A stretch of 64,000 nt of DNA from positions 372,001 to 436,000 of the forward strand of contig NZ_JANUDX010000003.1 in NCBI RefSeq assembly GCF_024810105.1, given 5' to 3'. Positions within the stretch are counted from its first letter, which is position 1, and each line of letters begins with the position of its first letter. Position numbers and translations under genes: made by a program. The notes beneath the pieces are model-generated. The model made no database searches, was not told the DNA's origin, and was given only the letters and a program-made list of their open reading frames with translations. Below, piece after piece: positions 1 to 9,002 of this stretch. This DNA is from Stenotrophomonas sp. BIGb0135 (GTDB lineage Bacteria; Pseudomonadota; Gammaproteobacteria; Xanthomonadales; Xanthomonadaceae).

Positions 1-1116
1 CGCCTCAACGGCCGGCTCAAGCGCGACAACGACATCTGGCGCTACGAGGATTTCACCGGCACCGCCGGCGACAGCGACCTTGGCGGCACCGCGCAGATCG
101 ATGTCGGCGGCGCGCGCCCGTTCCTCAAGGCCGACCTGGTGTCCAAGCGCCTGGACTTCGATGACCTCGCCGGCTTCATCGGGGCCCCGCCGCGCACCGG
201 CGCCGGCGAAACCGCCAACGCCGAACAGAAGGCCAAGGCGGCTGCTCTCGCCGCCCGCGCCCGGATCCTGCCCGACACGCCGTACAACCTCACCAAGCTG
301 CGCGCCATGGATGCCGACGTGCGCTGGAAGGCACAGCGCATCAATTCGCCCGCGCTGCCGCTGGACGACATGGACGCCCACCTCAAGCTCGACGCCGGCC
401 TGCTGCGCCTGGACCCGCTCAACTTCGGCGTCGCTGGCGGCGACATCCGCAGCACCATCCGCATGGACGCGCGCAAGGACACCATTTCCACGCAATTGAA
501 GGCCAGCCTGCGCAACATCCAGCTCGGCAAGCTGATGCCCGATTCCAAGCTGGCCGAGCAGGCCTCCGGCGGCGTCAGCGGTGACGTCGACCTGGCCGGC
601 AGCGGCAACTCGGTGGCCGCCATGCTCGGCAGCTCCGACGGCAACGTCGCTGTCGGCATCGGCCGCGGGCATGTCGGCAACCTGATCATGGAACTGGCCG
701 GCCTGGACGTCGCCGAGTCGCTGAAATTCCTGTTCACCGGCGACAAGCAGATTCCGCTGCGTTGCGCGTTCGGCGACTTCGGCGTGGACAACGGCGTGAT
801 GACCTCGCGCGCGCTCGCCTTCGACACCAGCGATACGCTGATCGTCGGCAGTGGCACCGTGGATCTCAGGCAGGAACAGCTGGACCTGCTGCTGCGCCCG
901 CGCCCGAAGGACATCAGCATCCTCGCCCTGCGCTCGCCGCTGCGGATCGGTGGGTCGTTCAAGGATCCCTCGTTCCGCCCGGACTTCAAGGCGCTGGGCC
1001 TGCGCGGCGCGATCGCCGTCACCCTGGCCACCATCACCCCGCCAGCCGCGCTGCTGGCCACCTTGGAAACCGGCCCCGGCAAGGACACCAACTGCGGCGG
1101 CCGCTACGCGAAGTAA
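1..1116 (+). CDS. AsmA family protein, C-terminal part (5' end outside window)
   Basis: The frame is open from the first base, so this is the last 371 residues of a longer protein. The visible part has the alternating hydrophobic pattern and repeated 'DLRQEQLDLLLRPRPKD' / 'LRSPLRIGGSFKDPSFRPD' type blocks that mark the C-terminal region of AsmA-family proteins. These are large envelope proteins of the AsmA/YhdP/TamB-like group, anchored in the inner membrane and thought to act in outer-membrane lipid transport or assembly. The end 'TGPGKDTNCGGRYAK' resembles the C-termini of xanthomonad AsmA proteins. The following gene converges on it from the opposite strand. The family call rests on recognition of these blocks. 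The exact paralogue cannot be told from this fragment. Confidence 0.8.
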   Translation, partial: RLNGRLKRDNDIWRYEDFTGTAGDSDLGGTAQIDVGGARPFLKADLVSKRLDFDDLAGFIGAPPRTGAGETANAEQKAKAAALAARARILPDTPYNLTKLRAMDADVRWKAQRINSPALPLDDMDAHLKLDAGLLRLDPLNFGVAGGDIRSTIRMDARKDTISTQLKASLRNIQLGKLMPDSKLAEQASGGVSGDVDLAGSGNSVAAMLGSSDGNVAVGIGRGHVGNLIMELAGLDVAESLKFLFTGDKQIPLRCAFGDFGVDNGVMTSRALAFDTSDTLIVGSGTVDLRQEQLDLLLRPRPKDISILALRSPLRIGGSFKDPSFRPDFKALGLRGAIAVTLATITPPAALLATLETGPGKDTNCGGRYAK

Positions 1117-1200
1117 CGCGGGCTGGCCCATGCTGCCCGGATACCCGCGCCAGCGGGCTCGTTCGTCGTCACGGCGCCGCACGTGCGGCGCGCGTGCAGG

Positions 1201-1632
1201 TCACCCGGCCACGATGTACTGCTGCAGCTGGTCCAGCTTCTGCGCCTGTTCGTCGATCACCGACTTGACCAGGTCACCGATCGAGATCACCCCGACCACG
1301 CTGCCCGCCTCCACCACCGGCAGGTGCCGGATGCGGAAGTCGGTGACCAGTTGCAGGCAGTGCTCGACCTGTTCGGTCATCGCCACCGTCACCACCTTGG
1401 CGGTCATGATGTCGCTCACCCGCGTGGTCCGCGAGGAACGTTCGTGCAGCACGATCTTGCGCGCGTAATCGCGCTCGGACAGGATGCCGACCAGTTGCCG
1501 GCCGTCCATCACCACCACCGCGCCGATGCCCTTGTCGGCCATCAACCGGATCGCGTCGATCACCGCCGCGTCCGGGGCGACCGCGAAAACCTCAGGGGAC
1601 TTGCCTTCCAACAGCTGCCGTACCGTGGTCAT
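1201..1632 (-). CDS. CBS-domain protein (two CBS motifs)
   Basis: A 143-residue protein made almost entirely of two CBS motifs, at roughly residues 8-60 and 75-130. Typical CBS blocks are visible: 'DAIRLMADKGIGAVVVMDG', 'LVGILSERDYARKIV' and 'IRHLPVVEAGSVVGVISIGD'. Stand-alone CBS pairs usually bind adenine nucleotides and modulate a partner, so this is probably a cytosolic regulatory protein with unknown target. The ATG at 1632 was chosen because the CBS fold starts directly after it ('MTTVRQLLEGK') and a purine-rich GGTGGAGAG lies just upstream. Its start lies 41 nt inside the 3' end of the preceding glycosyltransferase gene on the same strand, which suggests translational coupling. Confidence 0.85.
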   Translation of the reverse strand: MTTVRQLLEGKSPEVFAVAPDAAVIDAIRLMADKGIGAVVVMDGRQLVGILSERDYARKIVLHERSSRTTRVSDIMTAKVVTVAMTEQVEHCLQLVTDFRIRHLPVVEAGSVVGVISIGDLVKSVIDEQAQKLDQLQQYIVAG

Positions 1633-2611
1633 CTCGCTGCTCTCCACCGATGGGATGCAGGCCCGAGTCTGCCACGAACGGTGCATGCCAGGTGTCAACC
1701 AGGTACAGCGGGCGCTGCTTGGATTCCTCGTACAAACGCCCCAGGTATTCCCCGATCAGGCCCAGCGCGATCAGCTGCACCCCGCCCAGGAACAGGATCA
1801 CCGCCATCATGGTCGGCCAGCCCGCCACCCGGTCGCCGTACAGCGCGGCCTTGGCCACGATCCACATGGCGAACACGAACGCGAAGCCGGCAGCGGCGAG
1901 GCCCAGGTAGGTGGTGATCCGCAAGGGCGCGGTGGAAAAACCGGTGATCCCCTCCAGCGCGAAGTTCCACAGCTTCCACAGCCCGAACTTGCTCTCCCCC
2001 ACCAGCCGCGCATGGCGGTGGTAGGGCAACGCCTTGCGCCGGAACCCGACCCAGCCGAACAGCCCCTTCATGAACCGGTGGCGTTCACGCAGCTGGCCCA
2101 GGGCGGCCAGCGCGCGCGGCGACAGCAGCCGGAAATCACCGGTGTCGGCCGGGATCGGCGTTTTCGACAAGCGCCCGATCACCCGATAGAACACCTTGGC
2201 GGTGGAACGCTTTAGCCAGCTTTCGCCGTCCCGCACCAGGCGCGTGCCGTACACGTTGTCGTAGCCCTGTTGCCACAACGCGACGAAGTCGGGGATCAGC
2301 TCGGGCGGATCCTGGCCATCGGCATCGAGGATCATCACCGCGCCGTCGTCGACGAAATCCAGCCCGGCGGTCAGTGCCGCCTCCTTGCCGAAATTGCGCG
2401 ACAGGCGCAACACACCGACCGAGGCATCGGCCTCGGCCAGGGCCTGCATCACCGCCCAGGTGGTGTCGGTACTGCCGTCATCCACATACAGCACGCGGCC
2501 GTCGATGCCCGCCAGGCCGTCAAGCACCGCGCGCAGGCGCGGGTGCAGCATCGGCAGGACCAGGGCCTCATTGTGGGCGGCAACGACGACGGTAAGGCGC
2601 TGGGGATTCAT
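1592..2611 (-). CDS. GtrB/ArnC-like polyprenyl-phosphate glycosyltransferase (GT2)
   Basis: A 339-residue family 2 glycosyltransferase. The N-terminal catalytic domain shows 'VDDGSTDTT' near residue 43, 'SRNFGKEAAL' at 71-80 and the metal-binding 'DADG' at 96-99. Two membrane helices follow, at about 233-258 and 267-290, then 'IGEYLGRLYEESKQRP'. This is the standard layout of GtrB, ArnC and dolichol-phosphate-mannose-synthase-like enzymes. They transfer a sugar from a nucleotide donor to undecaprenyl phosphate on the cytoplasmic face of the inner membrane. No flippase (GtrA) or Gtr-type modifying enzyme is adjacent, so donor sugar and end product are unknown. The gene follows mtgA by 39 bp and its 3' end overlaps the CBS gene by 41 nt. 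The last 25 or so residues look non-conserved. Confidence 0.88.
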   Translation of the reverse strand: MNPQRLTVVVAAHNEALVLPMLHPRLRAVLDGLAGIDGRVLYVDDGSTDTTWAVMQALAEADASVGVLRLSRNFGKEAALTAGLDFVDDGAVMILDADGQDPPELIPDFVALWQQGYDNVYGTRLVRDGESWLKRSTAKVFYRVIGRLSKTPIPADTGDFRLLSPRALAALGQLRERHRFMKGLFGWVGFRRKALPYHRHARLVGESKFGLWKLWNFALEGITGFSTAPLRITTYLGLAAAGFAFVFAMWIVAKAALYGDRVAGWPTMMAVILFLGGVQLIALGLIGEYLGRLYEESKQRPLYLVDTWHAPFVADSGLHPIGGEQRDDHGTAAVGRQVP

Positions 2612-2650
2612 GCGGCGATTGTAGCGTCAGCCCATCACCTGCATGAATGC

Positions 2651-3400
2651 TCAATCCTCGCCGAGGTAGGCGTGACCGCCCAGCTGCCGCGCCTGGCGCT
2701 GGATCCAGGCCGCGCGCCGCTGCACGTACGGGCCCGGCCTGGCTGCGTTGTAGCGGCGAGGCGCGGGCAGCACGGCCGCCAACCGCGCGCTTTCCGCCGC
2801 GCTCAGGCGCGCCGCGTCCTTGCCCCAGTACTGGCGGGCCGCCGCCTGCGCGCCGTAGATGCCATCGCCGAACTCGGCGATGTTGGCGTACATCTCCAGG
2901 ATCCGCGCCTTCGGCCACAGCGCCTCGATCAGGACCGTGTACCAGACCTCCAGGCCCTTGCGGACCCAGCTGCGTCCCTGCCACAGGAACAGGTTCTTGG
3001 CCACCTGCTGGCTGATCGTGCTGGCCCCGCGCAGGCGCCCGCCCTTTGCGTTGTGGTCGCGCGCCTTCTCGATCGCCTGCAGGTCGAAGCCATTGTGCTC
3101 GGGGAAGCGCTGGTCTTCGGCGGCCACCAGGGAGATGGGCAGGCTCGGGGCCATCTGGTCCAGGTCGCGCCACTGGTAATGAAGCCGGTAGTCCCACTCG
3201 CCCTGGCCGAGCGCCTCGCCGTAGCGCCACAGCATCACCGTGGACAGCGGCGGGTCGACGAACCGCAGCACCAGCACCTGCAGCACGCTGAAGGCGGCGA
3301 ACAGCACCGGCAGCCACAACAGGCGCTTCCAGTGCCAACGCCGCGGACGCGACGGGTCCAGGCCTGGCTCGGCCTTGAGGTTGCTGCGCTCTGCCCCCAT
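2651..3400 (-). CDS. mtgA: Monofunctional biosynthetic peptidoglycan transglycosylase MtgA
   Basis: A 249-residue GT51 glycosyltransferase that polymerises lipid II into glycan strands at the inner membrane, without a transpeptidase domain. A single membrane anchor lies at about residues 27-45. The GT51 motifs follow in order: '[13 protein letters not shown]' with catalytic Glu near 95, '[13 protein letters not shown]' at about 124-136, and '[14 protein letters not shown]' at about 165-178. Length matches other MtgA proteins (about 240). The ATG at 3400 was chosen over longer in-frame possibilities because the upstream extension is low-complexity and would run into the promoter region of hslO. 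It heads a leftward group with the glycosyltransferase and the CBS gene. Confidence 0.93.
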   Translation of the reverse strand: MGAERSNLKAEPGLDPSRPRRWHWKRLLWLPVLFAAFSVLQVLVLRFVDPPLSTVMLWRYGEALGQGEWDYRLHYQWRDLDQMAPSLPISLVAAEDQRFPEHNGFDLQAIEKARDHNAKGGRLRGASTISQQVAKNLFLWQGRSWVRKGLEVWYTVLIEALWPKARILEMYANIAEFGDGIYGAQAAARQYWGKDAARLSAAESARLAAVLPAPRRYNAARPGPYVQRRAAWIQRQARQLGGHAYLGED

Positions 3401-3479
3401 TAGTGGTGCATCCTTTGCTTGCACGATTGTCGGCGCATTATCCGGCAACCGCCCCCCTTTAAGCGCAGCCACCGAACCG

Positions 3480-4376
3480 ATGACCGCCCAATCCGACACC
3501 CTTGTCCGTTTCCTGCTTCCCGATGCCGGCGTCCGCGGCGTGCACGTGCACCTCGATGCCACCTGGCGCGAGATCCTGTCCCACGCCACCTACCCGCCGG
3601 CCGCCGCCGAGCTGCTCGGCGAGGCCAGCGTGGCCTCGGCGCTGTTCACCGGCCACACCAAGGTCGACGGACGCCTGTCGATCCAGCTGCGCAGCAACAC
3701 GGCCATGCGCACCCTGTTCGCCGAATGCACCGCCGCCGGCACCCTGCGCGGGATCGTGCAGCTGGCCGAGGGCGGTGGCGACGCCCCGCGCGACCTGACC
3801 GCGCTGGGCGACGACGCCCTGCTGGCGATCACCATCGAGAACCCCGGCCTGGACCCGCGCGAACCGCAGCGCTACCAGAGCCTGGTCGGGCTGACCGCCG
3901 CAGGCCTGGACGAGGCCTTTGAAGACTACTTCCGCCAGTCCGAGCAGCTGCCCACCCGCCTGCTGCTGGCCGCCGATGGCGAGCGTGCCGCCGGCCTGCT
4001 GCTGCAGAAGCTGCCGGGGGACGAAGGCGACCACGACGGCTGGTCGCGTGCCAGTGCGCTGTTCGAGACCCTGGGCAAGCAGGAACTGCTGGAGGTGGCC
4101 GGCAACGTGCTGCTGCACCGCCTGTTCCATGAAGAGAAGCCGGAACTGCTGGGCGAACGCCCCCTGCGCTTCGACTGCTCCTGCTCGCGCGAGCGGGTCG
4201 AGGGCATGCTGCAGTCGCTGGGGGAAGCCGAGGCCCGCGCCGCCGCCGAGCCGACCGGGGCGGTGGAAGTGCGCTGCGAATTCTGCGGACGGGAGTATCA
4301 CTTTCCCTTGACGGAATTCGCCATACTGTTCAGCGATGCCGCCGTATCCGCGCCGGCACCTGAACGGCTTCAGTAA
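3480..4376 (+). CDS. hslO: Redox-regulated chaperone Hsp33
   Basis: A 298-residue Hsp33 protein. This cytosolic holdase is activated by oxidation: a C-terminal zinc centre of four cysteines forms disulfides under oxidative stress and releases zinc. The four cysteines are present as C-x-C at residues 233/235 ('DCSCSR') and C-x-x-C at 266/269 ('[10 protein letters not shown]'). The N-terminal domain has the typical '[20 protein letters not shown]' opening. The ATG at 3480 was chosen because it starts the conserved domain. The long upstream extension of the frame would cross the mtgA start. It is transcribed divergently from mtgA across a 79-bp gap. I saw no clear promoter there. Confidence 0.95.
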   Translation: MTAQSDTLVRFLLPDAGVRGVHVHLDATWREILSHATYPPAAAELLGEASVASALFTGHTKVDGRLSIQLRSNTAMRTLFAECTAAGTLRGIVQLAEGGGDAPRDLTALGDDALLAITIENPGLDPREPQRYQSLVGLTAAGLDEAFEDYFRQSEQLPTRLLLAADGERAAGLLLQKLPGDEGDHDGWSRASALFETLGKQELLEVAGNVLLHRLFHEEKPELLGERPLRFDCSCSRERVEGMLQSLGEAEARAAAEPTGAVEVRCEFCGREYHFPLTEFAILFSDAAVSAPAPERLQ

Positions 4377-4412
4377 TCGCCGCACGAGTTTTGTTCTGGG
4401 GAGAACCAAGAC

Positions 4413-4441
4413 TTGTTAAGAAATCATAAACATCCTAGGAT
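4413..4441 (+). promoter_or_regulatory. Candidate sigma-70 promoter for the 4496 gene
   Basis: TTGTTA (4413-4418), 17 nt, then TAGGAT (4436-4441), in a locally AT-rich stretch. It predicts a 5' leader of about 45 nt. The leader holds a 6-bp hairpin with a UUCG tetraloop at 4447-4462 (TCCCGC-TTCG-GCGGGA). Confidence 0.5.
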
Positions 4442-4495
4442 CAATCTCCCGCTTCGGCGGGAACTTGTGCTCACCCCTGCTGTCTGAGAGTTCCC

Positions 4496-5356
4496 ATGCG
4501 CTCCCTTCTGCGTCTACCGCTGGCCCTTGTGATCGCCCTTGCCGCGATCCCGGGCGCGCATGCGCAGACCAAGCCCCGCCAGGACAGCACGGTGCTGCCG
4601 GTGTGGAACAAGGGCAGCGGCAAGGTCGAGGCCCTGCTGTACCTGGAGCCCACCGGCGAACAGTCGGCCGGGGCACGCTGGCATTTCGGCCGCAGCTCGC
4701 TGGATGCCGCCTTCGGGTTGTCCTCGGGCGATTCGCTGGGCCTGCTCTGCAACAGCAGCCGCGGCACCAGCATCAGCGGCCTGGCCAGCCATTGCATGCT
4801 GGCCAGCCTGGGCGACGACGACGACACCACCTCGATCAGCCGCCGGGTCACCGGCACCGCGGCCTTCAACCGCCCGGGCGGGCGTGTCGGCATCACTGCC
4901 GGCAGCGGCCGCGACACCCTGCCGGCCTGGCTGGCAGCGCCGAACAAGTCGCCGGCGCTGCGCGCCGAGCAGAATGACCTGACCGTGTTCGGCCAGAAGA
5001 ACATCGGCCGCGAAGGCTTTGTGTCCATTGGCGGCACCTACGCCAAGGCGCGCCTGGTCCCGCTGTCCGACGCCTCGCCGGCCATCGTGGACCGCTGGGA
5101 CAGCAAGAGCCTCACCATCGGTGCCGGCTACGGCAACTTCAGCGGCAACATCATCGGCCGCGTGGTCGATGTGCCGGGGCAGCCCGGCAAGTGGGAAGGC
5201 CTGGGCGTTGGCCTGACCTGGCGGACCCCGTGGAGTGGCCAGCTCACCGTCGGCGCCGAAAACGTCATTACCCGTGGCAAGAACCCGTTCGCACCGCGTA
5301 ACGAGAGCACCGACGAAGGCACCGTGCCGTACGTCCGTTACGAACAGGATCTCTGA
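4496..5356 (+). CDS. Secreted or outer-membrane protein of unknown function
   Basis: A 286-residue protein that I do not recognise. It starts with a clear Sec signal peptide, 'MRSLLRLPLALVIALAAIPGAHA', with cleavage likely before 'QTKPRQ'. The mature part is rich in glycine and short alternating segments ('SKSLTIGAGYGNFSGNIIGRVVDV', split in the protein into possible beta strands), and two halves near the C-terminus look like successive membrane strands. This would fit a small outer-membrane beta-barrel, but that is inference. Two cysteines lie about 16 residues apart near residues 85-100. The gene has its own candidate promoter and is followed by a strong terminator, so it looks monocistronic. 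Xanthomonads carry many such uncharacterised envelope proteins. Confidence 0.8.
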   Translation: MRSLLRLPLALVIALAAIPGAHAQTKPRQDSTVLPVWNKGSGKVEALLYLEPTGEQSAGARWHFGRSSLDAAFGLSSGDSLGLLCNSSRGTSISGLASHCMLASLGDDDDTTSISRRVTGTAAFNRPGGRVGITAGSGRDTLPAWLAAPNKSPALRAEQNDLTVFGQKNIGREGFVSIGGTYAKARLVPLSDASPAIVDRWDSKSLTIGAGYGNFSGNIIGRVVDVPGQPGKWEGLGVGLTWRTPWSGQLTVGAENVITRGKNPFAPRNESTDEGTVPYVRYEQDL

Positions 5357-5393
5357 GCCCCCCGCATCCGGCGCGCCCGGAGTGTGTCGAAAG

Positions 5394-5420
5394 AAACGCG
5401 CCCGCCGGCGCGTTTTTTTT
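5394..5420 (+). terminator. Intrinsic terminator after the 4496 gene
   Basis: A perfect 9-bp stem AAACGCGCC / GGCGCGTTT with a CGCC loop (5394-5415), followed by a T run to 5420. It lies 38 nt after the stop codon. Confidence 0.9.
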
Positions 5421-5896
5421 GGTTCTTCCTTCTGCGCGCGAGGCACGCACGACGCGCAGGGTGAGCCCCTCCAGGGCACCGCGGCCTGGCGGTGGACCGG
5501 TCGGCGATGCCGCAGCAATGGCGTTGATGCCTGATTTCAATAGGATTTCGCGCCCGCGCGGTGACATGCATTGGCTGCGCGCGTCAAGGCATGACCGTGC
5601 CCAATGACGTGATGAGACACGCGTTGATACAAACCGTGACAAATCAATTGCAACTATTTTCTTCACCATTGCTTAACCAACGAGACGAAATTGGGCAATG
5701 TGTAGGGTGATGTGATTGATTTGGAAGGAGTTTGAAACAGGTGAAGTCGCTCACAGCCTGTATTAACGCGACTTTAATTCTTGGGAATCCGCAGTTACTA
5801 TCGAGTCAGCCTCGTGGTTGTTGGCGCTGCCGTTTTGGTGCCGCTACAGGCAAACACCCCAGTGAATACCCAAGATTCCCTTGGAGAGAGAGAGCA
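5421..5896. other. Gene-free leader region upstream of the TonB-dependent receptor
   Basis: About 475 bp without a convincing gene. The part from 5610 to 5730 is clearly AT-richer than the surroundings and probably carries the receptor promoter, but no hexamer pair is good enough to name. A strong AAGGAG at 5725-5730 stands 10 nt before a GTG at 5741 that is in frame with the receptor. This could be an alternative start or a decaying leader. Confidence 0.5.
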
Positions 5897-8857
5897 ATGA
5901 ACTTTAAGTCCAACAAGCTGCGCGACGCGGTGATTGTCGCGCTGGTCGCGAGCGCCGCCGCCGGCGGCACCGCCCAGGCCCAGGAGGCCACCGGCGCAAC
6001 CAACCTGGATCGCATCCAGGTCACCGGTTCGCGCATCCGTTCGGTCGACGTGGAAACCGCGCAGCCGATCTTCACCGTGTCCTCCGAGGACATCAAGAAG
6101 TCGGGCCTGGTCAGTGTCGGCGACATCCTGCAGAACCTGTCGGTGTCGGGCACCCAGAACTTCAGCAAGGCTGCGGTGCTGACCTCCAACCCGGAACAGG
6201 GCGGCCAGTACGTCAACCTGTACAACCTGAACGAGAACCGCACGCTGGTGCTGGTCAACGGCAAGCGCTGGACCTCCAGCCTGGCCGGCTACACCGATCT
6301 GTCCACCATTCCGAGCGCGCTGATCGAGCGCATCGAAGTGCTGAAGGACGGCGCCTCGGCGATCTACGGCTCCGATGCCGTCGCCGGCGTGGTCAACATC
6401 ATCATGCGCTCGAACTTCGAAGGCGCTGAAGCCTCCGCGCTGATCGGCCAGAACGGTCGCGGCGATGGCCAGAAGCAGTCGTACTCGTTCACCGCCGGCA
6501 CCACCGGCGAGCGTGCCTCGATCGTGTTCGGCGCCAGCTACACCAAGGAAGATCCGGTGTGGGCCAAGGACCGTGAGCTGACCCGCTACACCTACGGCCC
6601 GAACTTCCCGTACGCCGGCCTGAGCGCCACCGGTCCGTGGGGTCGCTTCTCCGATCCGCGCGCCGAAGGCACCCCGGGCGCCGGCAACTACCTCAACGAC
6701 GATGGCGATATCGTCGGTGCCGCTGACGGCGTCTGGACGCCGAACATGCAGGTCATCAACCACACCGGCACCTTCGATGGCGTCGGCGTCGGCGCGGACT
6801 CGCGCAACATCGCCAACTACCACGCCGGCGTGACCCGCGACGACCGCTTCAACTCCACCCAGCAGATGATGCTGCAGCAGGAGTCGGAGACCAAGTCGAT
6901 CTTCACCTCGGTGGGCTACGAGTTCAATCCGAACATCAGCTTCAAGTCGACCGTGATGTACTCCGAGCGCGACTCGACCCGCCAGGTCGCCGGCTACCCG
7001 CTGAGCGCCAACGCGCAGCCGACCTACCCGGTCTACATCAGCGCCGACAGCTACTACAACCCGGTGGGCGTCGAAATCACCGACTGGTACCGCCGTACCA
7101 TCGAGATTCCGCGCGTCTCGCAGAACAACGTGAAGTCCTACCACTTCGACGGCGCGTTTGAAGGTGCCTTCGACGTCGGCTCCCACGGCTGGAACTGGGA
7201 CGTGGGCATGAACTACAACAAGTTCGATGTCACCCAGATCAGCACCGGCAACATCAACCTGCTGGCCCTCGAAAAGGCCCTGGGCCCGTCGTTCCTGAAC
7301 AGCCAGGGCGTGGTCCAGTGCGGCAGCGCGCTGAACCCGATCGCGCTGGGCACCAGCCTGTCGGCCGGCCAGTGCACCCCGTTCAACATCCTGGGCGGCC
7401 CGTCGGCCTCCACCGCCGATGCGCTGAAGTACGTCAACACCATCAGCCAGGCGACCCAGCAGAGCGTCAGCAAGCAGTACTTCGCCAACATCACCGGCGG
7501 CCTGTTCGACATGCCGGGCGGCGCGGGCGAATTCGCCTTCGCAGCGGGCGTGGAACACCGCACCGTCGAAGGCTATGACTACCCGGATCAGCTGTCCGCT
7601 GCCGGTTACACCACCGATCTTGCTGCCGGCGCCACCAGCGGCCGCTACAAGACCGATGAAGTCTACCTGGAGCTGATGATCCCGGTCCTGAAGGATCTGC
7701 CGTTCGCCAAGGAACTGTCGTTCGACGTGGCCAGCCGCTACTCCGACTACGACCGCTTCGGTGACACCACCAACAGCAAGTTCAGCCTGACCTGGAAGCC
7801 GGTCGAAGACCTGCTGGTCCGCGCCACCTACGGCAAGGGCTTCCGCGCCCCGACCCTGGACGACACCTTCGGTGGCGGTTCGCAGACCTTCGATTACTTC
7901 ACCGATCCGTGCGACTCGCTGCTGGGCATCCGTACCGGTAACGCGACCGCGGCTGCCCGCTGCGCCGGCGAAGGCCTGCCGGCCAACTTCCGCCAGGAAG
8001 ACAGCGCAGGCGCGCCGGTTGCCGCCCGCGAAAGCCAGAGCATCGCGCCGTTCCAGGCCGGTGTGGGTAACGCGGATCTGGAGCCGGAATACAGCAAGAC
8101 CCGCACCGTCGGCCTGGTGTTCAGCCCGCGCTGGGTCCAGGGTCTGGACTTCTCGCTGGACTGGTACAAGATCACCATCGACAACGTGATCACCGCCGTG
8201 TCGGCGACCTACGTCCTGCAGCAGTGCTACAACGGCGTCGATTCGTTCTGTAACTACACCCGTGACGCTGCCAGTGGCCAGGTCGTTTCGCTGAGCCGCG
8301 GCAACACCAACCTGGGTTCGCTGGAAACCGAAGGCTACAACTTCGGCGCCAACTACCGCCTGCCGGAGTTCGCGGTCGGTCAGTTCTCGGTGCACCTGGA
8401 CAGCAACTACCTGGTGGCCTACCGCCAGAAGAGCGATGCCACGGCCGACTGGGACAACTACGCCGGCTACTGGAACTTCCCGCGCGTGCGCGCCACCCTG
8501 GGCGTCAACTGGGCCAAGGGTGACCTGTCGGCACAGTGGAACATGCGCTACTACGGTGGTTACCGCGACTTCTGCTTCGATGGTTCGGCCGAGCAGTGCA
8601 ACGACCCGACCTACCTGACCCCGAACGGTGGCTGGGGCGGCGGCGAAGGTGCCAACAAGAAGGGCTCGATCTCCTACCAGGACGTCTCGGTCAGCTGGGC
8701 CGCGCCGTGGAATGGCACGGTCACCGTCGGTGCGCGCAACATCTTCAACAAGCAGCCGCCGATGAGCTACTCGCAGACCAACAACAGCTCCGGTTCGATC
8801 GATCCGATGCTGGACTTCGACCGTTACTTCTTCATGCAGTACACCCAGCGCTTCTGA
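5897..8857 (+). CDS. TonB-dependent outer-membrane receptor
   Basis: A 986-residue receptor. The signal peptide is 'MNFKSNKLRDAVIVALVASAAA', ending about 'AQAQE'. A TonB-box-like segment and plug domain follow ('RIQVTGSRIRSVDVETAQPI', then 'KDGASAIYGSDAVAGVVNI' near residue 150), and then a long beta-barrel ending in the outer-membrane signature '...RYFFMQYTQRF'. Such receptors import iron chelates, vitamins or plant-derived sugars using TonB energy. No transporter or sugar gene is adjacent, so the substrate is unknown. The ATG at 5897 is preferred because it begins the signal peptide and follows GGAGAGAGAG. An in-frame GTG at 5741 with a good ribosome site would add 52 unlikely residues. Terminators follow directly. 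Confidence 0.93.
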   Translation: MNFKSNKLRDAVIVALVASAAAGGTAQAQEATGATNLDRIQVTGSRIRSVDVETAQPIFTVSSEDIKKSGLVSVGDILQNLSVSGTQNFSKAAVLTSNPEQGGQYVNLYNLNENRTLVLVNGKRWTSSLAGYTDLSTIPSALIERIEVLKDGASAIYGSDAVAGVVNIIMRSNFEGAEASALIGQNGRGDGQKQSYSFTAGTTGERASIVFGASYTKEDPVWAKDRELTRYTYGPNFPYAGLSATGPWGRFSDPRAEGTPGAGNYLNDDGDIVGAADGVWTPNMQVINHTGTFDGVGVGADSRNIANYHAGVTRDDRFNSTQQMMLQQESETKSIFTSVGYEFNPNISFKSTVMYSERDSTRQVAGYPLSANAQPTYPVYISADSYYNPVGVEITDWYRRTIEIPRVSQNNVKSYHFDGAFEGAFDVGSHGWNWDVGMNYNKFDVTQISTGNINLLALEKALGPSFLNSQGVVQCGSALNPIALGTSLSAGQCTPFNILGGPSASTADALKYVNTISQATQQSVSKQYFANITGGLFDMPGGAGEFAFAAGVEHRTVEGYDYPDQLSAAGYTTDLAAGATSGRYKTDEVYLELMIPVLKDLPFAKELSFDVASRYSDYDRFGDTTNSKFSLTWKPVEDLLVRATYGKGFRAPTLDDTFGGGSQTFDYFTDPCDSLLGIRTGNATAAARCAGEGLPANFRQEDSAGAPVAARESQSIAPFQAGVGNADLEPEYSKTRTVGLVFSPRWVQGLDFSLDWYKITIDNVITAVSATYVLQQCYNGVDSFCNYTRDAASGQVVSLSRGNTNLGSLETEGYNFGANYRLPEFAVGQFSVHLDSNYLVAYRQKSDATADWDNYAGYWNFPRVRATLGVNWAKGDLSAQWNMRYYGGYRDFCFDGSAEQCNDPTYLTPNGGWGGGEGANKKGSISYQDVSVSWAAPWNGTVTVGARNIFNKQPPMSYSQTNNSSGSIDPMLDFDRYFFMQYTQRF

Positions 8858-8888
8858 TCGCCGCTGCACGCGATCTGATGTCCTGAAG

Positions 8889-8918
8889 CAACGGCCCCGA
8901 AAGGGGCCGTTGTCTTTT
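8889..8918 (+). terminator. Intrinsic terminator of the TonB-dependent receptor gene
   Basis: A 10-bp perfect stem CAACGGCCCC / GGGGCCGTTG with a GAAA tetraloop (8889-8912), followed by TCTTTT. Confidence 0.9.
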
Positions 8919-8954
8919 CCGGCCCACGTACATCGTGCGCAGCGGCCGGACACG

Positions 8955-8981
8955 AAAAAGGCCGCGTCTCCGCGGCCTTTT
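8955..8981. terminator. Bidirectional terminator between the receptor and tetR genes
   Basis: An 11-bp perfect stem AAAAGGCCGCG / CGCGGCCTTTT with a TCTC loop. A and T tracts on the two sides allow it to stop transcription both from the receptor (rightward) and from the converging TetR gene (leftward). Confidence 0.85.
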
Positions 8982-9002
8982 CGCTTGCAACCCGGCGCTG
9001 CT

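Noticed and set aside
1174..1191. Perfect GC-rich palindrome GCGCCGCACGTGCGGCGC between the AsmA and CBS genes as a terminator
   Set aside because: It lies between convergent genes but has no T tract on either side and its central loop would be too small. It may be a chance palindrome in GC-rich DNA.
5798..8953. Very long reading frame opposite to the TonB-dependent receptor
   Set aside because: It is a shadow frame caused by high GC and codon bias. It has no domain-like composition and spans two terminators and the receptor start.
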